From: Clostridia bacterium
GTDB lineage: Bacteria; Bacillota; Clostridia; Christensenellales; Aristaeellaceae
Direction of reading: 5' to 3'
Length of the DNA: 64,000 bases
Assembly: GCA_900769875.1 (NCBI GenBank)
Contig: CAAGII010000069.1
Span: forward strand, 1 to 64,000
Of the stretch, positions 37,122 through 46,010 are shown piece after piece. Position numbers and translations under genes: made by a program. Positions within the stretch are counted from its first letter, which is position 1, and every line of letters starts with the position of its first letter. The notes under the pieces are model-generated. The model was not told the DNA's origin, made no database searches, and saw nothing but the letters and a program-made list of their open reading frames with translations.

Positions 37122-38069
37122 ATGAAATCATCAGCCGCGATACCGCATGGAAAAAAGCACAGCCGCCTTTTGCAGAGCGACCGGATTCAGGAGGTTCTCA
37201 TGATCGCTCCGATGACGATCGGCTTCCTGCTCTTCTCCGTCTACCCGATTCTCTGGGTGCTTCGCTGGTCCTGCTTTGATTACAACGGCTTTTCCGCGCC
37301 GGTGTTCACCGGCATGGAGAACTTTATCCGCGTCTTTACCCGCGATCCAAGCTACTGGAGCTCGCTGACCAATACGTTCATCATCGCGGGCATCAAGATG
37401 GTCATCGAAATCCCGCTGGCGCTGTTGCTGGCAGTGGCGGTCAACAGCCGAATCAAGGGCAGCGCATTCTTCCGCGTGGTGTACTTCATGCCCTCGGTGT
37501 TCAGCATTGCCGTGGTCGGCCTGATCTTTTCCATTCTCTTTAGCGCCTTCAACGGCATTGTCAATTCCGCGCTGCGCTCGCTTGGCATCATCAGCAGAAA
37601 CATCAGCTGGTTTGGCGACAAGCAGCACGCAATGGCTGTGATTATCCTGGTCTCCCTCTGGACGACCTTTGGCCTGAATATGATCTATTTCCTGACGGGA
37701 TTGCAGAACATTCCCAAATCGCTGTACGAATGCGCATCCATTGACGGCGCTTCCTCCACGCGGCAGTTTTTCTCCATCACCCTGCCGCTCATTTCGCCCA
37801 CGCTGCAGCTGGTGCTGATGCTGAGCGTCCTGGGTACGATGAAAATGACCGACCTGATACTCGTGTTGACCAACGGAGCGCCGGGCGGTACGACGGAGGT
37901 CGTGATGACCTACATCTTCAAATACTTCTTCTCCTACGGTGAGAATGCGGCGCGTGATGTGCAGTTTGGCTACGCGTCCGCCATGGCTGTGGTGACAGCG
38001 GTGATTCTGGGCATTGTGACGGTCATCTATCTGCGCATATCCAGGAATATGCAGTCCATTGACGAGTGA
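37122..38069 (+). CDS. Sugar ABC importer permease, MalF type
   Basis: 315 residues. I start at the ATG at 37122 because the ~25 residues before TM1 (RLLQSDRIQEVLMIAPMTIG) align with the normal N-tail of this family. An in-frame ATG at 37200 has a much better ribosome site (AGGAGG, 5 bases) and could be the true start of a protein shorter by 26 residues. About six TM segments follow. The coupling loop is near residue 210 (YECASIDGASSTRQFFSITL), then PLISPTLQLVL. It pairs with the next gene as the membrane channel. Confidence 0.92.
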   Translation: MKSSAAIPHGKKHSRLLQSDRIQEVLMIAPMTIGFLLFSVYPILWVLRWSCFDYNGFSAPVFTGMENFIRVFTRDPSYWSSLTNTFIIAGIKMVIEIPLALLLAVAVNSRIKGSAFFRVVYFMPSVFSIAVVGLIFSILFSAFNGIVNSALRSLGIISRNISWFGDKQHAMAVIILVSLWTTFGLNMIYFLTGLQNIPKSLYECASIDGASSTRQFFSITLPLISPTLQLVLMLSVLGTMKMTDLILVLTNGAPGGTTEVVMTYIFKYFFSYGENAARDVQFGYASAMAVVTAVILGIVTVIYLRISRNMQSIDE

Positions 38070-38082
38070 GGGGGCGGGGAAC

Positions 38083-38931
38083 ATGAAAAAGGCAGGCTCA
38101 TATGCCGTAAAGGCGCTGATCTATCTTGCGCTGATCCTTGTGGCCTTCTTTGCGGTGTTTCCGGTGCTGTATATTCTCGCCGGCTCCTTCAAGACCAACA
38201 AGGAGATTCTGGTCGGCGGAACGGCGCTTTTCCCGAAGGAATGGCAGTGGAGCAACTACACCCAGGCGTGGACGATCGCCAATTTCGGTCAACTGACCGC
38301 GAACAGCCTTCTGTACGCGCTGGTGATCGTGGTGGGCTGCATTGTGACCAGCATCACCGCAGGCTATGTGTTCGCGCGCGGAAAGACGCGCTTCTCGCGT
38401 ATTGTGTATGCCATGGTGCTGGGGTCGCTGTTCGTATCCATCGGTACGCTTTCGCTCTACCCGCAGCTGCAGCTGGCCAAGGTGTTCGGACTTAACCGCA
38501 CGCTGTGGGGGCCGATTCTCATCCGTGTGTTCGGCATGAACGCGACGCAGGTATTCATTGCCACCGGCTTCATCCGTCAGCTCTCCAAGGAGATGGACGA
38601 GGCTGCGATGATCGACGGCTGCAGCTTCTTCAAAATTTTCTGGACGATCATCTTCCCGCTGTGCCAGCCGCTGATCGCCACCAATGGCCTGATGGCCTTC
38701 CGCACCGCGTGGAGCGACTATCTGCTGCCCTATGTGTTCACCATTTCGGACAGGACGAAGTGGCCGCTGGTAGTCGGCGTCGTCAGCCTTAAGTCCAGCG
38801 GTGAAACGGCTTCCTCATGGAATCTGATGCTGGCGGGCATTAGCATTTCCATTCTGCCGATGCTTGTGGTATATTTGTTCCTGAACCGGTATTTTATCTC
38901 GGGTCTAACCGAGGGAGCCGTGAAAGGATAA
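38083..38931 (+). CDS. Sugar ABC importer permease, MalG type
   Basis: 282 residues. The ATG at 38083 follows GGGGCGGGG; the open frame begins 8 codons earlier without a site. TM1 is at about 7-29, followed by AGSFKTNKEILVGG, the typical post-TM1 MalG element. The coupling loop is LSKEMDEAAMIDGCSFFKIF near residue 175, followed by W-T-I-I-F-P-L. It ends YFISGLTEGAVKG, a classic MalG C-terminus. The gap to the MalF-type gene is 13 bases and to the kinase 6 bases, so all belong to one operon. Confidence 0.95.
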   Translation: MKKAGSYAVKALIYLALILVAFFAVFPVLYILAGSFKTNKEILVGGTALFPKEWQWSNYTQAWTIANFGQLTANSLLYALVIVVGCIVTSITAGYVFARGKTRFSRIVYAMVLGSLFVSIGTLSLYPQLQLAKVFGLNRTLWGPILIRVFGMNATQVFIATGFIRQLSKEMDEAAMIDGCSFFKIFWTIIFPLCQPLIATNGLMAFRTAWSDYLLPYVFTISDRTKWPLVVGVVSLKSSGETASSWNLMLAGISISILPMLVVYLFLNRYFISGLTEGAVKG

Positions 38932-38937
38932 TCCGCT

Positions 38938-40527
38938 ATGTTTTACTCCATCGCGATCATGCTGATCTTTCTTGTGGTGCTGCTCGTGTTCGAGCCTCGA
39001 AGCCGTTACTCGTGGATGTTTGCCATCATGGCGCTTGGCGCGGTGATCGCGTTCTTCTTCATGATCCTGCAGATCAGCATCTTTGCGGACTATGGCACCT
39101 ATCAGTCCCGGGAGATTCTCTACCGCATCGACCGGCAGATTTACCGGTTTGTCACGCGCCGCTTTTCCATCCCGTTCAAGCTCAACGTCCGTCTGATCAA
39201 TTTGGGCATCAGCGTGTATCTGGTGGGTGTGACGCTGTTCAGCATCGAGACGGAGAGAAGCGTCCGCCACTCCCGTGAATTGAGGCGCAGCAGCAAGCAC
39301 AGATGGGTGTACCTGTATCTGCTGCTGCCCATCCTGTCGATTGTGGTCACCGACCCCATGATATCGACGCGCATGTACTTCGTCTACCACACCAGCTCGT
39401 GCAGGGAGGTTGTCTATAACCTCTTCAGGCTGCTGGAGATCACCTACAAGCTGATTATCGCCGCGGCGCTCTTCTGGCCGTCGGTGATGCTGATGCTGGA
39501 GGCGCGCAAGCTGTCTGTAACGTTTTTGCAGAAGCGCATCCGCATGCTGGCCATCGGCATGGCGGTGGCGAACATCATGTTTTTCAGCTTTTTCTTCCTC
39601 GGTGCGTGCGGTATATCGGTCGATCAGGTGGTGCGTAGCGGCTTCTGGATCTTTGAAACCGTGAACGGCGTGATCCCTGTGGCGTACATGAACAGCTCGA
39701 CCCTTGTGTTTCTGGTGATCGCCGCCATGGGCTTCATTCTGCTCAGCTGCCAGCTTGATCTGCTGATGACGCCGCTCACCGAGAAGAAAATCCGGCGCAA
39801 TATCGTGGCGCTGAACGAAGCTATCGGCGAAAACCTGCATTCGCAGAAGAACCTTTTCTTCTCCATGCAGATCCTGACAGAGAAGATCATGCGCCATCCC
39901 GAGGCGGCGGCCATCCCCGAGGCGGAGCGGCTGCAGCGGCTGGTGAACGTGTCGCTGGATCGCGTGACCGAGATGCTCAACAACCTCAAAAATATCGACT
40001 GCCAGTATTACCAGCGCGATCTGCTGGGCGTGATCGATCAGGCGGTCAGGGCGGCGAATATCCCCGAGAGCATCCATGTTTCGTGGGAGAGGGAGCGCTA
40101 CAGCGAGGCGCAGTATCAGGGCACCTACGACGGGTATTGTCTGGAGCAGGCGCTGGTCAACATCCTCAACAACGCGGTGGAGGCCATTCAGATCGCTGGC
40201 AGGGAAAAGGGGCGGATCACCGTGTCGCTGACGGGGTTCTTCCGCTGGTCTGTGCTGTGCATCACCGACAATGGCTGCGGTATCTTAAGAAAGGACAAAG
40301 CCTCCATCTTCGAGCCGCACTATTCCGGCAAGAAGGGCAAGATGAACTGGGGACTGGGTCTGCCGTATGCCTACCGTGTGGTCAAGGCGCATCTGGGGCA
40401 GATCCGCATTGAAAGCAAGAGCAATGTGTATACATCTGTCATTATTCTGCTGCCCGCGGATTCTGCTGGCCGGACAGGCAGGGACAGACGGAAGCATGCA
40501 AAGCCCGCAAAAGGGGGGAGACAATGA
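38938..40527 (+). CDS. Polytopic sensor histidine kinase of the sugar operon
   Basis: 529 residues. Seven hydrophobic segments fill residues 1-280, a large membrane sensor without an obvious extracellular ligand domain. The likely phospho-His is His301 in ENLHSQKNLFFSMQ. The ATPase domain has an N-box (ALVNILNNAVEAIQ), a G1 box (DNGCGI), and a C-terminal G2-like WGLGLPYAYRV. The stop overlaps the ATG of the response regulator (ATGA). Because it lies directly after the permeases, it probably reports sugar availability or transporter state. The exact signal is not visible. Confidence 0.9.
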   Translation: MFYSIAIMLIFLVVLLVFEPRSRYSWMFAIMALGAVIAFFFMILQISIFADYGTYQSREILYRIDRQIYRFVTRRFSIPFKLNVRLINLGISVYLVGVTLFSIETERSVRHSRELRRSSKHRWVYLYLLLPILSIVVTDPMISTRMYFVYHTSSCREVVYNLFRLLEITYKLIIAAALFWPSVMLMLEARKLSVTFLQKRIRMLAIGMAVANIMFFSFFFLGACGISVDQVVRSGFWIFETVNGVIPVAYMNSSTLVFLVIAAMGFILLSCQLDLLMTPLTEKKIRRNIVALNEAIGENLHSQKNLFFSMQILTEKIMRHPEAAAIPEAERLQRLVNVSLDRVTEMLNNLKNIDCQYYQRDLLGVIDQAVRAANIPESIHVSWERERYSEAQYQGTYDGYCLEQALVNILNNAVEAIQIAGREKGRITVSLTGFFRWSVLCITDNGCGILRKDKASIFEPHYSGKKGKMNWGLGLPYAYRVVKAHLGQIRIESKSNVYTSVIILLPADSAGRTGRDRRKHAKPAKGGRQ

Positions 40528-41195
40528 TCCGCATTGTGGTGATTGACGACATGGAGGAAATCCGGCTTCACCTGCAGGAGCAGCTTTCGCTGCAGGATGC
40601 CGGGCTGACGGTTGTGGGCACGGCGGAGGACGGTGAGCAGGGCGTCGAGCTGGTCAGCCGCCTCCTTCCCGACGTGGTTCTGGTGGACATCCAGATGAAG
40701 ACGCGCACGGAGGGACTCTGGGCGATATCGCAGATCCATACGAGATTCCCGGCGATTAAATGCATCGCCCTGACCATCCATGAGGACGAGGAGTTTATCT
40801 TCCGCGCGTACCTCAACGGCGCTTCGGACTACATCATCAAAACCAGCCAGACAGAGCAGATTGTCAAGTCGATTCAGGCGGTGGTCAACAACCGCCTGCT
40901 CGTAAGACCCGAGGTTGCCGCGAGGCTGATTGAGGAATACCGCAGAACCGAACATCAGGAGGCACGAATCCATCAGACCATGCAGATCATGCTGATGATC
41001 AACGCCACCGAGTACGAGATTCTCAAAATGGCCTACGCGGGCCTCTCCTACAGGCAGATGGCCGAGCAGCGCTTTGTGGAGGAAACCACAATCCGCTCGC
41101 AGATCAATCATATTTTGAAAAAATTCGGAAAGAAACGTATGAAGGACGTTATCGCGGAGCTCAGGGAGCTGCGCGTGTTTGAAAGGGATGTGTAG
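40524..41195 (+). CDS. NarL/LuxR-type response regulator
   Basis: 223 residues. GGGGGGAGA site before an ATG that overlaps the kinase stop. Receiver 1-120 with acidic pair (VIDDMEE), phosphoacceptor Asp in VVLVDIQMK, and Lys in YIIKTSQ. Residues about 155-215 form a LuxR-type helix-turn-helix (ATEYEILKMAYAGLSYRQMA, then EETTIRSQINHILKKFG). It is the cognate partner of the upstream kinase and likely activates the importer and the catabolic genes that follow it. Confidence 0.92.
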   Translation: MIRIVVIDDMEEIRLHLQEQLSLQDAGLTVVGTAEDGEQGVELVSRLLPDVVLVDIQMKTRTEGLWAISQIHTRFPAIKCIALTIHEDEEFIFRAYLNGASDYIIKTSQTEQIVKSIQAVVNNRLLVRPEVAARLIEEYRRTEHQEARIHQTMQIMLMINATEYEILKMAYAGLSYRQMAEQRFVEETTIRSQINHILKKFGKKRMKDVIAELRELRVFERDV

Positions 41196-41198
41196 CAT

Positions 41199-42140
41199 AT
41201 GGAATACAGAACGTTTGGCAGAACCGGCATGAGGGTCTCTGAAATCGGCTTTGGCGCGTGGGCCATCGGCGGCATGGGCTGGGGCGGCGACGTCCGCGAC
41301 GAGGAGTCCATGGCGGCGCTTGAAGAGGCGTGGAAGCAGGGTATCAACCTCTTCGACACCGCGGACGCGTATGGCAACGGACACAGCGAGCGTCTGCTGG
41401 GCGAGTTCCTTGGAGGCAGGCGGCAGGACGCGGTGGTTGTGACCAAGGGCGGCACGAACTTCCGTGTTCCCGAGCGGAGCAAGAATTTCTCCCGCGACTA
41501 CCTGATGATGTGCCTGGATGAGAGCCTTGAGCGCCTCCGTACCGATTATGTGGACGTGTACCTGCTGCATGTGCCCGACAGCCGGTGGCAGGACGAGGCG
41601 CATGTGCTTTCTACGCTTGCGGAAATGAAGGCCACCGGCAAGGCGCGCGCGGTGGGTTTGGCGATGTGGGGCGCGGCGGATACGCTGCATGCGCTTGCGT
41701 CGGACGCCGGGCGCGTGCTGGACGTGATCGAGTGCCCGTTCAACATCCTCAACAAGTCCAACCCGGAGGTCATCCGCATCGCCGCGGAGCGCGATATTGC
41801 CGTGATGACCAGCGAACCGCTGCAGAGCGGCATCCTGACCGGCAAGTACCAATCCGGCACGGTCTTTGAGGACGGCGACCACCGCAGGGGCTTCTGGAGC
41901 GCCCGGCGCTGGGCGGAGATTCAGCCCTCGCTGAACGAGATCGAGGCGTGCGCGAAGGAGAACGGCATGACCATGGCGGAGCTGTCCCTTGCCTACATTC
42001 TGTCGTGGCCGGGCGTGCATTGCGTGATTCCCGGCGCGAAAACGCCGTCGCAGGTGCGGCGCAACGCTGCCGCGGCGGGCATGCGGATTTCCGCGCAGGA
42101 TGTGCAGCGCCTGTTCGCGACAAAGGGCTTTGTTTATTAA
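41199..42140 (+). CDS. Aldo/keto reductase
   Basis: 313 residues, standard AKR barrel. The catalytic tetrad is visible: Asp in NLFDTADAYG, Tyr in the same motif, Lys in VVVTKGG, and His in VYLLHVPD. The NAD(P)-binding end is at VIPGAKTPSQVRRNAAAA. It starts 3 bases after the response regulator stop, so it is in the same operon. It should reduce a sugar aldehyde or ketone, or oxidise the reverse way, in the cytoplasm. It belongs to the YajO/AKR13-like general group; the substrate cannot be read from the sequence. Confidence 0.93.
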   Translation: MEYRTFGRTGMRVSEIGFGAWAIGGMGWGGDVRDEESMAALEEAWKQGINLFDTADAYGNGHSERLLGEFLGGRRQDAVVVTKGGTNFRVPERSKNFSRDYLMMCLDESLERLRTDYVDVYLLHVPDSRWQDEAHVLSTLAEMKATGKARAVGLAMWGAADTLHALASDAGRVLDVIECPFNILNKSNPEVIRIAAERDIAVMTSEPLQSGILTGKYQSGTVFEDGDHRRGFWSARRWAEIQPSLNEIEACAKENGMTMAELSLAYILSWPGVHCVIPGAKTPSQVRRNAAAAGMRISAQDVQRLFATKGFVY

Positions 42141-42162
42141 GGATGCAAGGCGGTGGGCTTGA

Positions 42163-44616
42163 GTGGAGCAGATACAGATCCGCGAGGGATGGCAGCTTGC
42201 CTGTACTGTGGAGCAGGCTGGGGACTGGCAGGCGCTGAACGCGCTCTTCTCCGACCAGAAGAACGTCTATGCCCTGCCAGGGTTTCCGATGCAGGTGCAT
42301 GACGTGCTGCTGAACGCGGGCGTGATTGAAAACCCGAACGTCCGCGGCGTGAACCATGATTTGTGGATTCACGAAAAGCACTGGGTCTACCGCTGCTTCT
42401 TTCCCGCAAAACCGGGGCCTCAGTCCCTTCTGCGGTTTGGCGGGCTGGATACCTTTGCCGACGTCTGGCTCAACGGCAGCCTCATTGGCTCTGCGAATGA
42501 TGTGTACCTCAGTTGGACATGGGACGTGACGGAACAGCTCAGGGAGAACAACTGCCTGATCGTGTTCTTTCATGCGGCCAAACCCGTGGTGGACGCGTTC
42601 CGCCTGCCTGAAACCTATCAGGGGCTTGTCCCTGCCATCTCCGCGCTGCGCGTATTCAGAACCGGCTTCCATGACTATTGCGGTCCAAGCCCGTGTCTGA
42701 TCCGGTGCGGTATATACGACAGTGTGACCCTGATGCAGGCAGAGCCCGTGATGCTTGTTTCAAGCGCGGCGGAATGCTCGCTGGACGGCGACGGGCGCGT
42801 GCGGCTGGACATGACGTGGCAGGGAAACACAAGCGGGCTTCAGGTCGCGCTGCGCGTGGAGGACGCGGAGGGCTGTGTCTGTGCCTCCGGGCAATACGCG
42901 ATGGAAGCGGACATGCGCGTGCTTCTGACAGTTCCTGCGCCCAGACGCTGGTATCCGTGGACGCACGGCGAGCCGTACCTGTATACCCTTGTGCTGGACG
43001 CGCCAGGCGTTCATAGGAAAACGCGCATCGGCTTTCGCACCGTGACGGTTGACGGGGATATGCGCTTTACCGTCAACGGAAAGCCCTTCCGTCCATGGGG
43101 CGCGAACCTGATGCATCTGGATACCCTCTCGGGCTGCTATGACGATGCGCGCATGGAGCGGATGCTTCAGCTTGCAAAAATGGCCAACTGCAATATGCTC
43201 CGTGTCTGGGGCGAGGCGGACAGGCTACCGCAGGACTTCTACGACCGGTGTGACCGGATGGGCTTGCTTGTGTGGCAGGATTTCTTTCTGGGCTGCTCGC
43301 TCTATTCCGAGGAGGAGGACTTCACCGCGCTGTGCGTGCGGGAGGCGCGGGAAATGGTGCTCGCGCTCCGGCATCATCCCTGCATTGCGCTCTGGTGCGG
43401 CGGAAACGAGCTGTATCTGGCAAGGGATTACCAGCATCCCGGCGCGCCCGTCTATGGCGAGAGGCTTGTCACGCAGCTGTTCCCAGCAGTGTGCGCGGAG
43501 CTTGATCCCACCCGCTACTACCATGCCTCCTCGCCCTGCGGGGGCGCGTGGGCGAATGATCCGTCATCGGGCGATACGCATGGCTATACTCACCTCTGGT
43601 TTGTGCCGGGGCGCGCCTATCCGGCGTTCCTCAGCGAGAACTGCCGCGTCTCCACGCCCACGCTCCGCAGCATGAAGCGGATGATGACGCCTCAGGAGCT
43701 TTGGCCGCAGGGCTATCATGGCGCTCTGACGCGCACCAACCGCTTTGAATGGCCGGAAGCCTGGAACCGCCATACCCCCAACGAGGGCTGGCGCAAGCTC
43801 GGTCCCGTGGAGCACTATCCCGACGCGGAAACCCCGGCTGAAATGGTGTACAGGGTCTGCATGGCGCACGCGGAATACATCCGCAATCAGGTATCGCGCT
43901 TCCGGCGCGGACGCGCGCGCGGCTCAAATCGCAGGCGCACGGGAGGACATCTTCTGTGGAGGCTCAATGACAACAGCAACGTCATTTCCTTTGGCGTGGT
44001 GGACTATTTTCTTCAGCCCGGGCATGCCTACTATGAAATGAAGCGCTGCTATCAGCCGCTCTTTGTCAGCTGCGAGCTGGCGGATACGGCGAACATCTGG
44101 CTTGTGAACGATACGCCCATGGACTTTGACGGCTCTGTGGAGGTATTCCTCTTTCACCTTGTGCACAACCGGGTGACCGCGAGCAAGCGACTGCCCGTGT
44201 CAGTCGCCTCGGGGGAATCGCTCGTGGTGTGTGATCTGAACGACTTCGGACAGTTTCGCAAGGAAAACATGGTGTGCATGCGCGTTTTCGACGCGTCGGG
44301 CACGATGATATGCGAGGCGTTCCAGCCCTGCGACATCGAGCGGCGATTGCCGTACCCGGAGGACAGCGGTATCCGCATCCGCGCGTCAGAGGGCGGCGTG
44401 GTGGTGAGCGCGCAGCGCTATGCGCACTGCGTGGAGCTGGAGGGCGACACTCGCGGCGACAGCTTCCCGTGGCTGTTTGAGGACAATTTCTTTGATCTGC
44501 TGCCCGGATGCGAGAGGGAAATCCGCATTCTCCGGGGCAGTGGTACGGGCGAAATCCGCGCCCGGGCGGCCTATGACCGCGAGGAGGCGCGATGCAGATA
44601 CGAATGGAGGGACTGA
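42163..44616 (+). CDS. Intracellular GH2 glycosidase, beta-mannosidase-like
   Basis: 817 residues, GTG start at 42163 behind AAGGCGG. No signal peptide. The domain order fits GH2: a jelly-roll sugar-binding domain (GLDTFADVWLNG near 100), Ig-like domains, then the barrel from about 300 (GKPFRPWGANLMHLD; NMLRVWGEADRLP). The acid/base Glu is in IALWCGGNELYLA (about residue 412), and the likely nucleophile is Glu in AFLSENCRVSTPT (about 492), where beta-mannosidases have SEFG.QS.P. This places it nearer beta-mannosidase/exo-glucosaminidase than LacZ. A basic stretch (RRGRARGSNRRRTG, about 580) before the last barrel strand is unusual. It probably cleaves an imported glycoside. Confidence 0.88.
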   Translation: MEQIQIREGWQLACTVEQAGDWQALNALFSDQKNVYALPGFPMQVHDVLLNAGVIENPNVRGVNHDLWIHEKHWVYRCFFPAKPGPQSLLRFGGLDTFADVWLNGSLIGSANDVYLSWTWDVTEQLRENNCLIVFFHAAKPVVDAFRLPETYQGLVPAISALRVFRTGFHDYCGPSPCLIRCGIYDSVTLMQAEPVMLVSSAAECSLDGDGRVRLDMTWQGNTSGLQVALRVEDAEGCVCASGQYAMEADMRVLLTVPAPRRWYPWTHGEPYLYTLVLDAPGVHRKTRIGFRTVTVDGDMRFTVNGKPFRPWGANLMHLDTLSGCYDDARMERMLQLAKMANCNMLRVWGEADRLPQDFYDRCDRMGLLVWQDFFLGCSLYSEEEDFTALCVREAREMVLALRHHPCIALWCGGNELYLARDYQHPGAPVYGERLVTQLFPAVCAELDPTRYYHASSPCGGAWANDPSSGDTHGYTHLWFVPGRAYPAFLSENCRVSTPTLRSMKRMMTPQELWPQGYHGALTRTNRFEWPEAWNRHTPNEGWRKLGPVEHYPDAETPAEMVYRVCMAHAEYIRNQVSRFRRGRARGSNRRRTGGHLLWRLNDNSNVISFGVVDYFLQPGHAYYEMKRCYQPLFVSCELADTANIWLVNDTPMDFDGSVEVFLFHLVHNRVTASKRLPVSVASGESLVVCDLNDFGQFRKENMVCMRVFDASGTMICEAFQPCDIERRLPYPEDSGIRIRASEGGVVVSAQRYAHCVELEGDTRGDSFPWLFEDNFFDLLPGCEREIRILRGSGTGEIRARAAYDREEARCRYEWRD

Positions 44617-44618
44617 GT

Positions 44619-45989
44619 ATGCGTATGATTCAGGAGCAGCTGTCCACACCCGTCAGCTATACCTGCGATGTGGTGGTATGCGGCGGCGGAACGGCGGGGT
44701 TTGTGGCTGCGCTTGCCGCCGCGCGCAACGGTGCGGATACCATTCTTGTGGAGCACAGCGGCTATGTTGGCGGTACGCTAGTCAACGGCGCGGGGCCGCT
44801 GCACAGCTTCTTCAACCTGTATCACGCCTACCCGGAGACGGGCAAGCATCAGGTGGTGCAGGGCATCGCGCAGGAAATCGTGGATCGGCTGGCGGCGCGC
44901 GGACAATCGCCTGGGCACATGGAGCAGATCAGGGGCGGCGGCTATGATTCGGTCATCACGCTCATTGATTGGGAGGGCTTCAAGGCGCTGGCGCTGGAGA
45001 TGCTGACGGAGGCCGGCGTGAGGCTTTTGCTGCATACCGATGTGGTGCGCGTGCTGAAAACGGAAGCGCAGCAGATCACCGGCATTGTCATTCAGGGAAA
45101 GAGCGGCCGTGAGGCGATTGCGTGCGGGACGGTGGTGGACACAACCGGCGACGCGGACGTGGCGGCGCTTGCGGGCTGCCAGACCGAAAAACGCCATCAG
45201 ACGACCTCCGTGGGCATGCCCTTCACGATGCAGGGTGTGGATATGAAGCGGCTGGTCGCCTACCTTGAGGAAAAGCAGCTCATTACCCAGCTGGTGATCG
45301 GGGAGGAGCAGCAGAGCGGGAATCCGGCGATCCGCCTCGGCTTTGATCTCAAGAAGCTGCCCGAGTTCACGGATTTCATGGAGGAGAACGGCATTTGGGG
45401 TCCGCTGGGCTACGCGCTGCATGAGGGCGAGTTTACCTACATCAACGGCGCTACGGTGAGGAATGTGGACGCGACCAACACCGAGGAGCTGAGCCGCGCC
45501 GAGGTCAGGCTGCGGCTGCAGGTGGCGAAGCTCGCGCAAATGCTGATTGCGTATGTGCCGGGCTTTGAGCATGCCTATATCAGCCATACGCCGGAGAAGA
45601 TCGGCGTGCGTCTGACCAGAATCGTGGAGTGCGAGCATGTGCTGACGCTGGAGGAGATTGTCAGCGGCGCGCGCTTTGATGACGAGGTTTTTCTCTACGG
45701 CTTCCATGACTGCGCGCCGCGCATCACCATTCGGGACGGCAAATGGTACGGCTTCCCGTACCGCGCGATGCTCCCCAGGGGCGTGGACGGTCTGCTTGTC
45801 GCGGGCAGGTGCGTGACCAGAGAATGGGAGGCGCATATGTCGACCCGGAACACGGTTTCCTGCATGGCGCAGGGTCAGGCCGCGGGCACGGCGGCGGCGC
45901 TGTCGGTGAAGCAGCACTGCACGCCGCGTCAGCTGGACACGGCGCTGCTCCGGCAGACGCTCCGGGAGCAGCATGTGTTTCTGGATTGA
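44619..45989 (+). CDS. FAD-dependent oxidoreductase (FAD_oxidored type)
   Basis: 456 residues. The ATG at 44619 follows GGAGG by 8 bases, right after the GH2 stop. The Rossmann dinucleotide motif is VVVCGGGTAGFVAALAAARNG (residues about 20-40, with GGGTAG), followed by the acidic end of strand two (LVEHSGYVGGT). A middle motif is VVDTTGDADVAALAG, and the C-terminal FAD element is LLVAGRCVTREWEAHMSTRN. This family of glycine-rich flavoproteins often lies in sugar-use clusters of Clostridia and Bacteroidetes, where the substrate is mostly unknown. Cytoplasmic; it may oxidise a sugar hydroxyl. Confidence 0.9.
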   Translation: MRMIQEQLSTPVSYTCDVVVCGGGTAGFVAALAAARNGADTILVEHSGYVGGTLVNGAGPLHSFFNLYHAYPETGKHQVVQGIAQEIVDRLAARGQSPGHMEQIRGGGYDSVITLIDWEGFKALALEMLTEAGVRLLLHTDVVRVLKTEAQQITGIVIQGKSGREAIACGTVVDTTGDADVAALAGCQTEKRHQTTSVGMPFTMQGVDMKRLVAYLEEKQLITQLVIGEEQQSGNPAIRLGFDLKKLPEFTDFMEENGIWGPLGYALHEGEFTYINGATVRNVDATNTEELSRAEVRLRLQVAKLAQMLIAYVPGFEHAYISHTPEKIGVRLTRIVECEHVLTLEEIVSGARFDDEVFLYGFHDCAPRITIRDGKWYGFPYRAMLPRGVDGLLVAGRCVTREWEAHMSTRNTVSCMAQGQAAGTAAALSVKQHCTPRQLDTALLRQTLREQHVFLD

Positions 45990-46010
45990 TGAGAAAGGGC
46001 GGTGGAAGCC

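Noticed and set aside
38083..38931. A missing ATPase gene as a sign that the sugar importer is broken
   Set aside because: Importers of this family in Firmicutes often share one MsmK-type ATPase encoded elsewhere; both permeases and the binding protein are intact.
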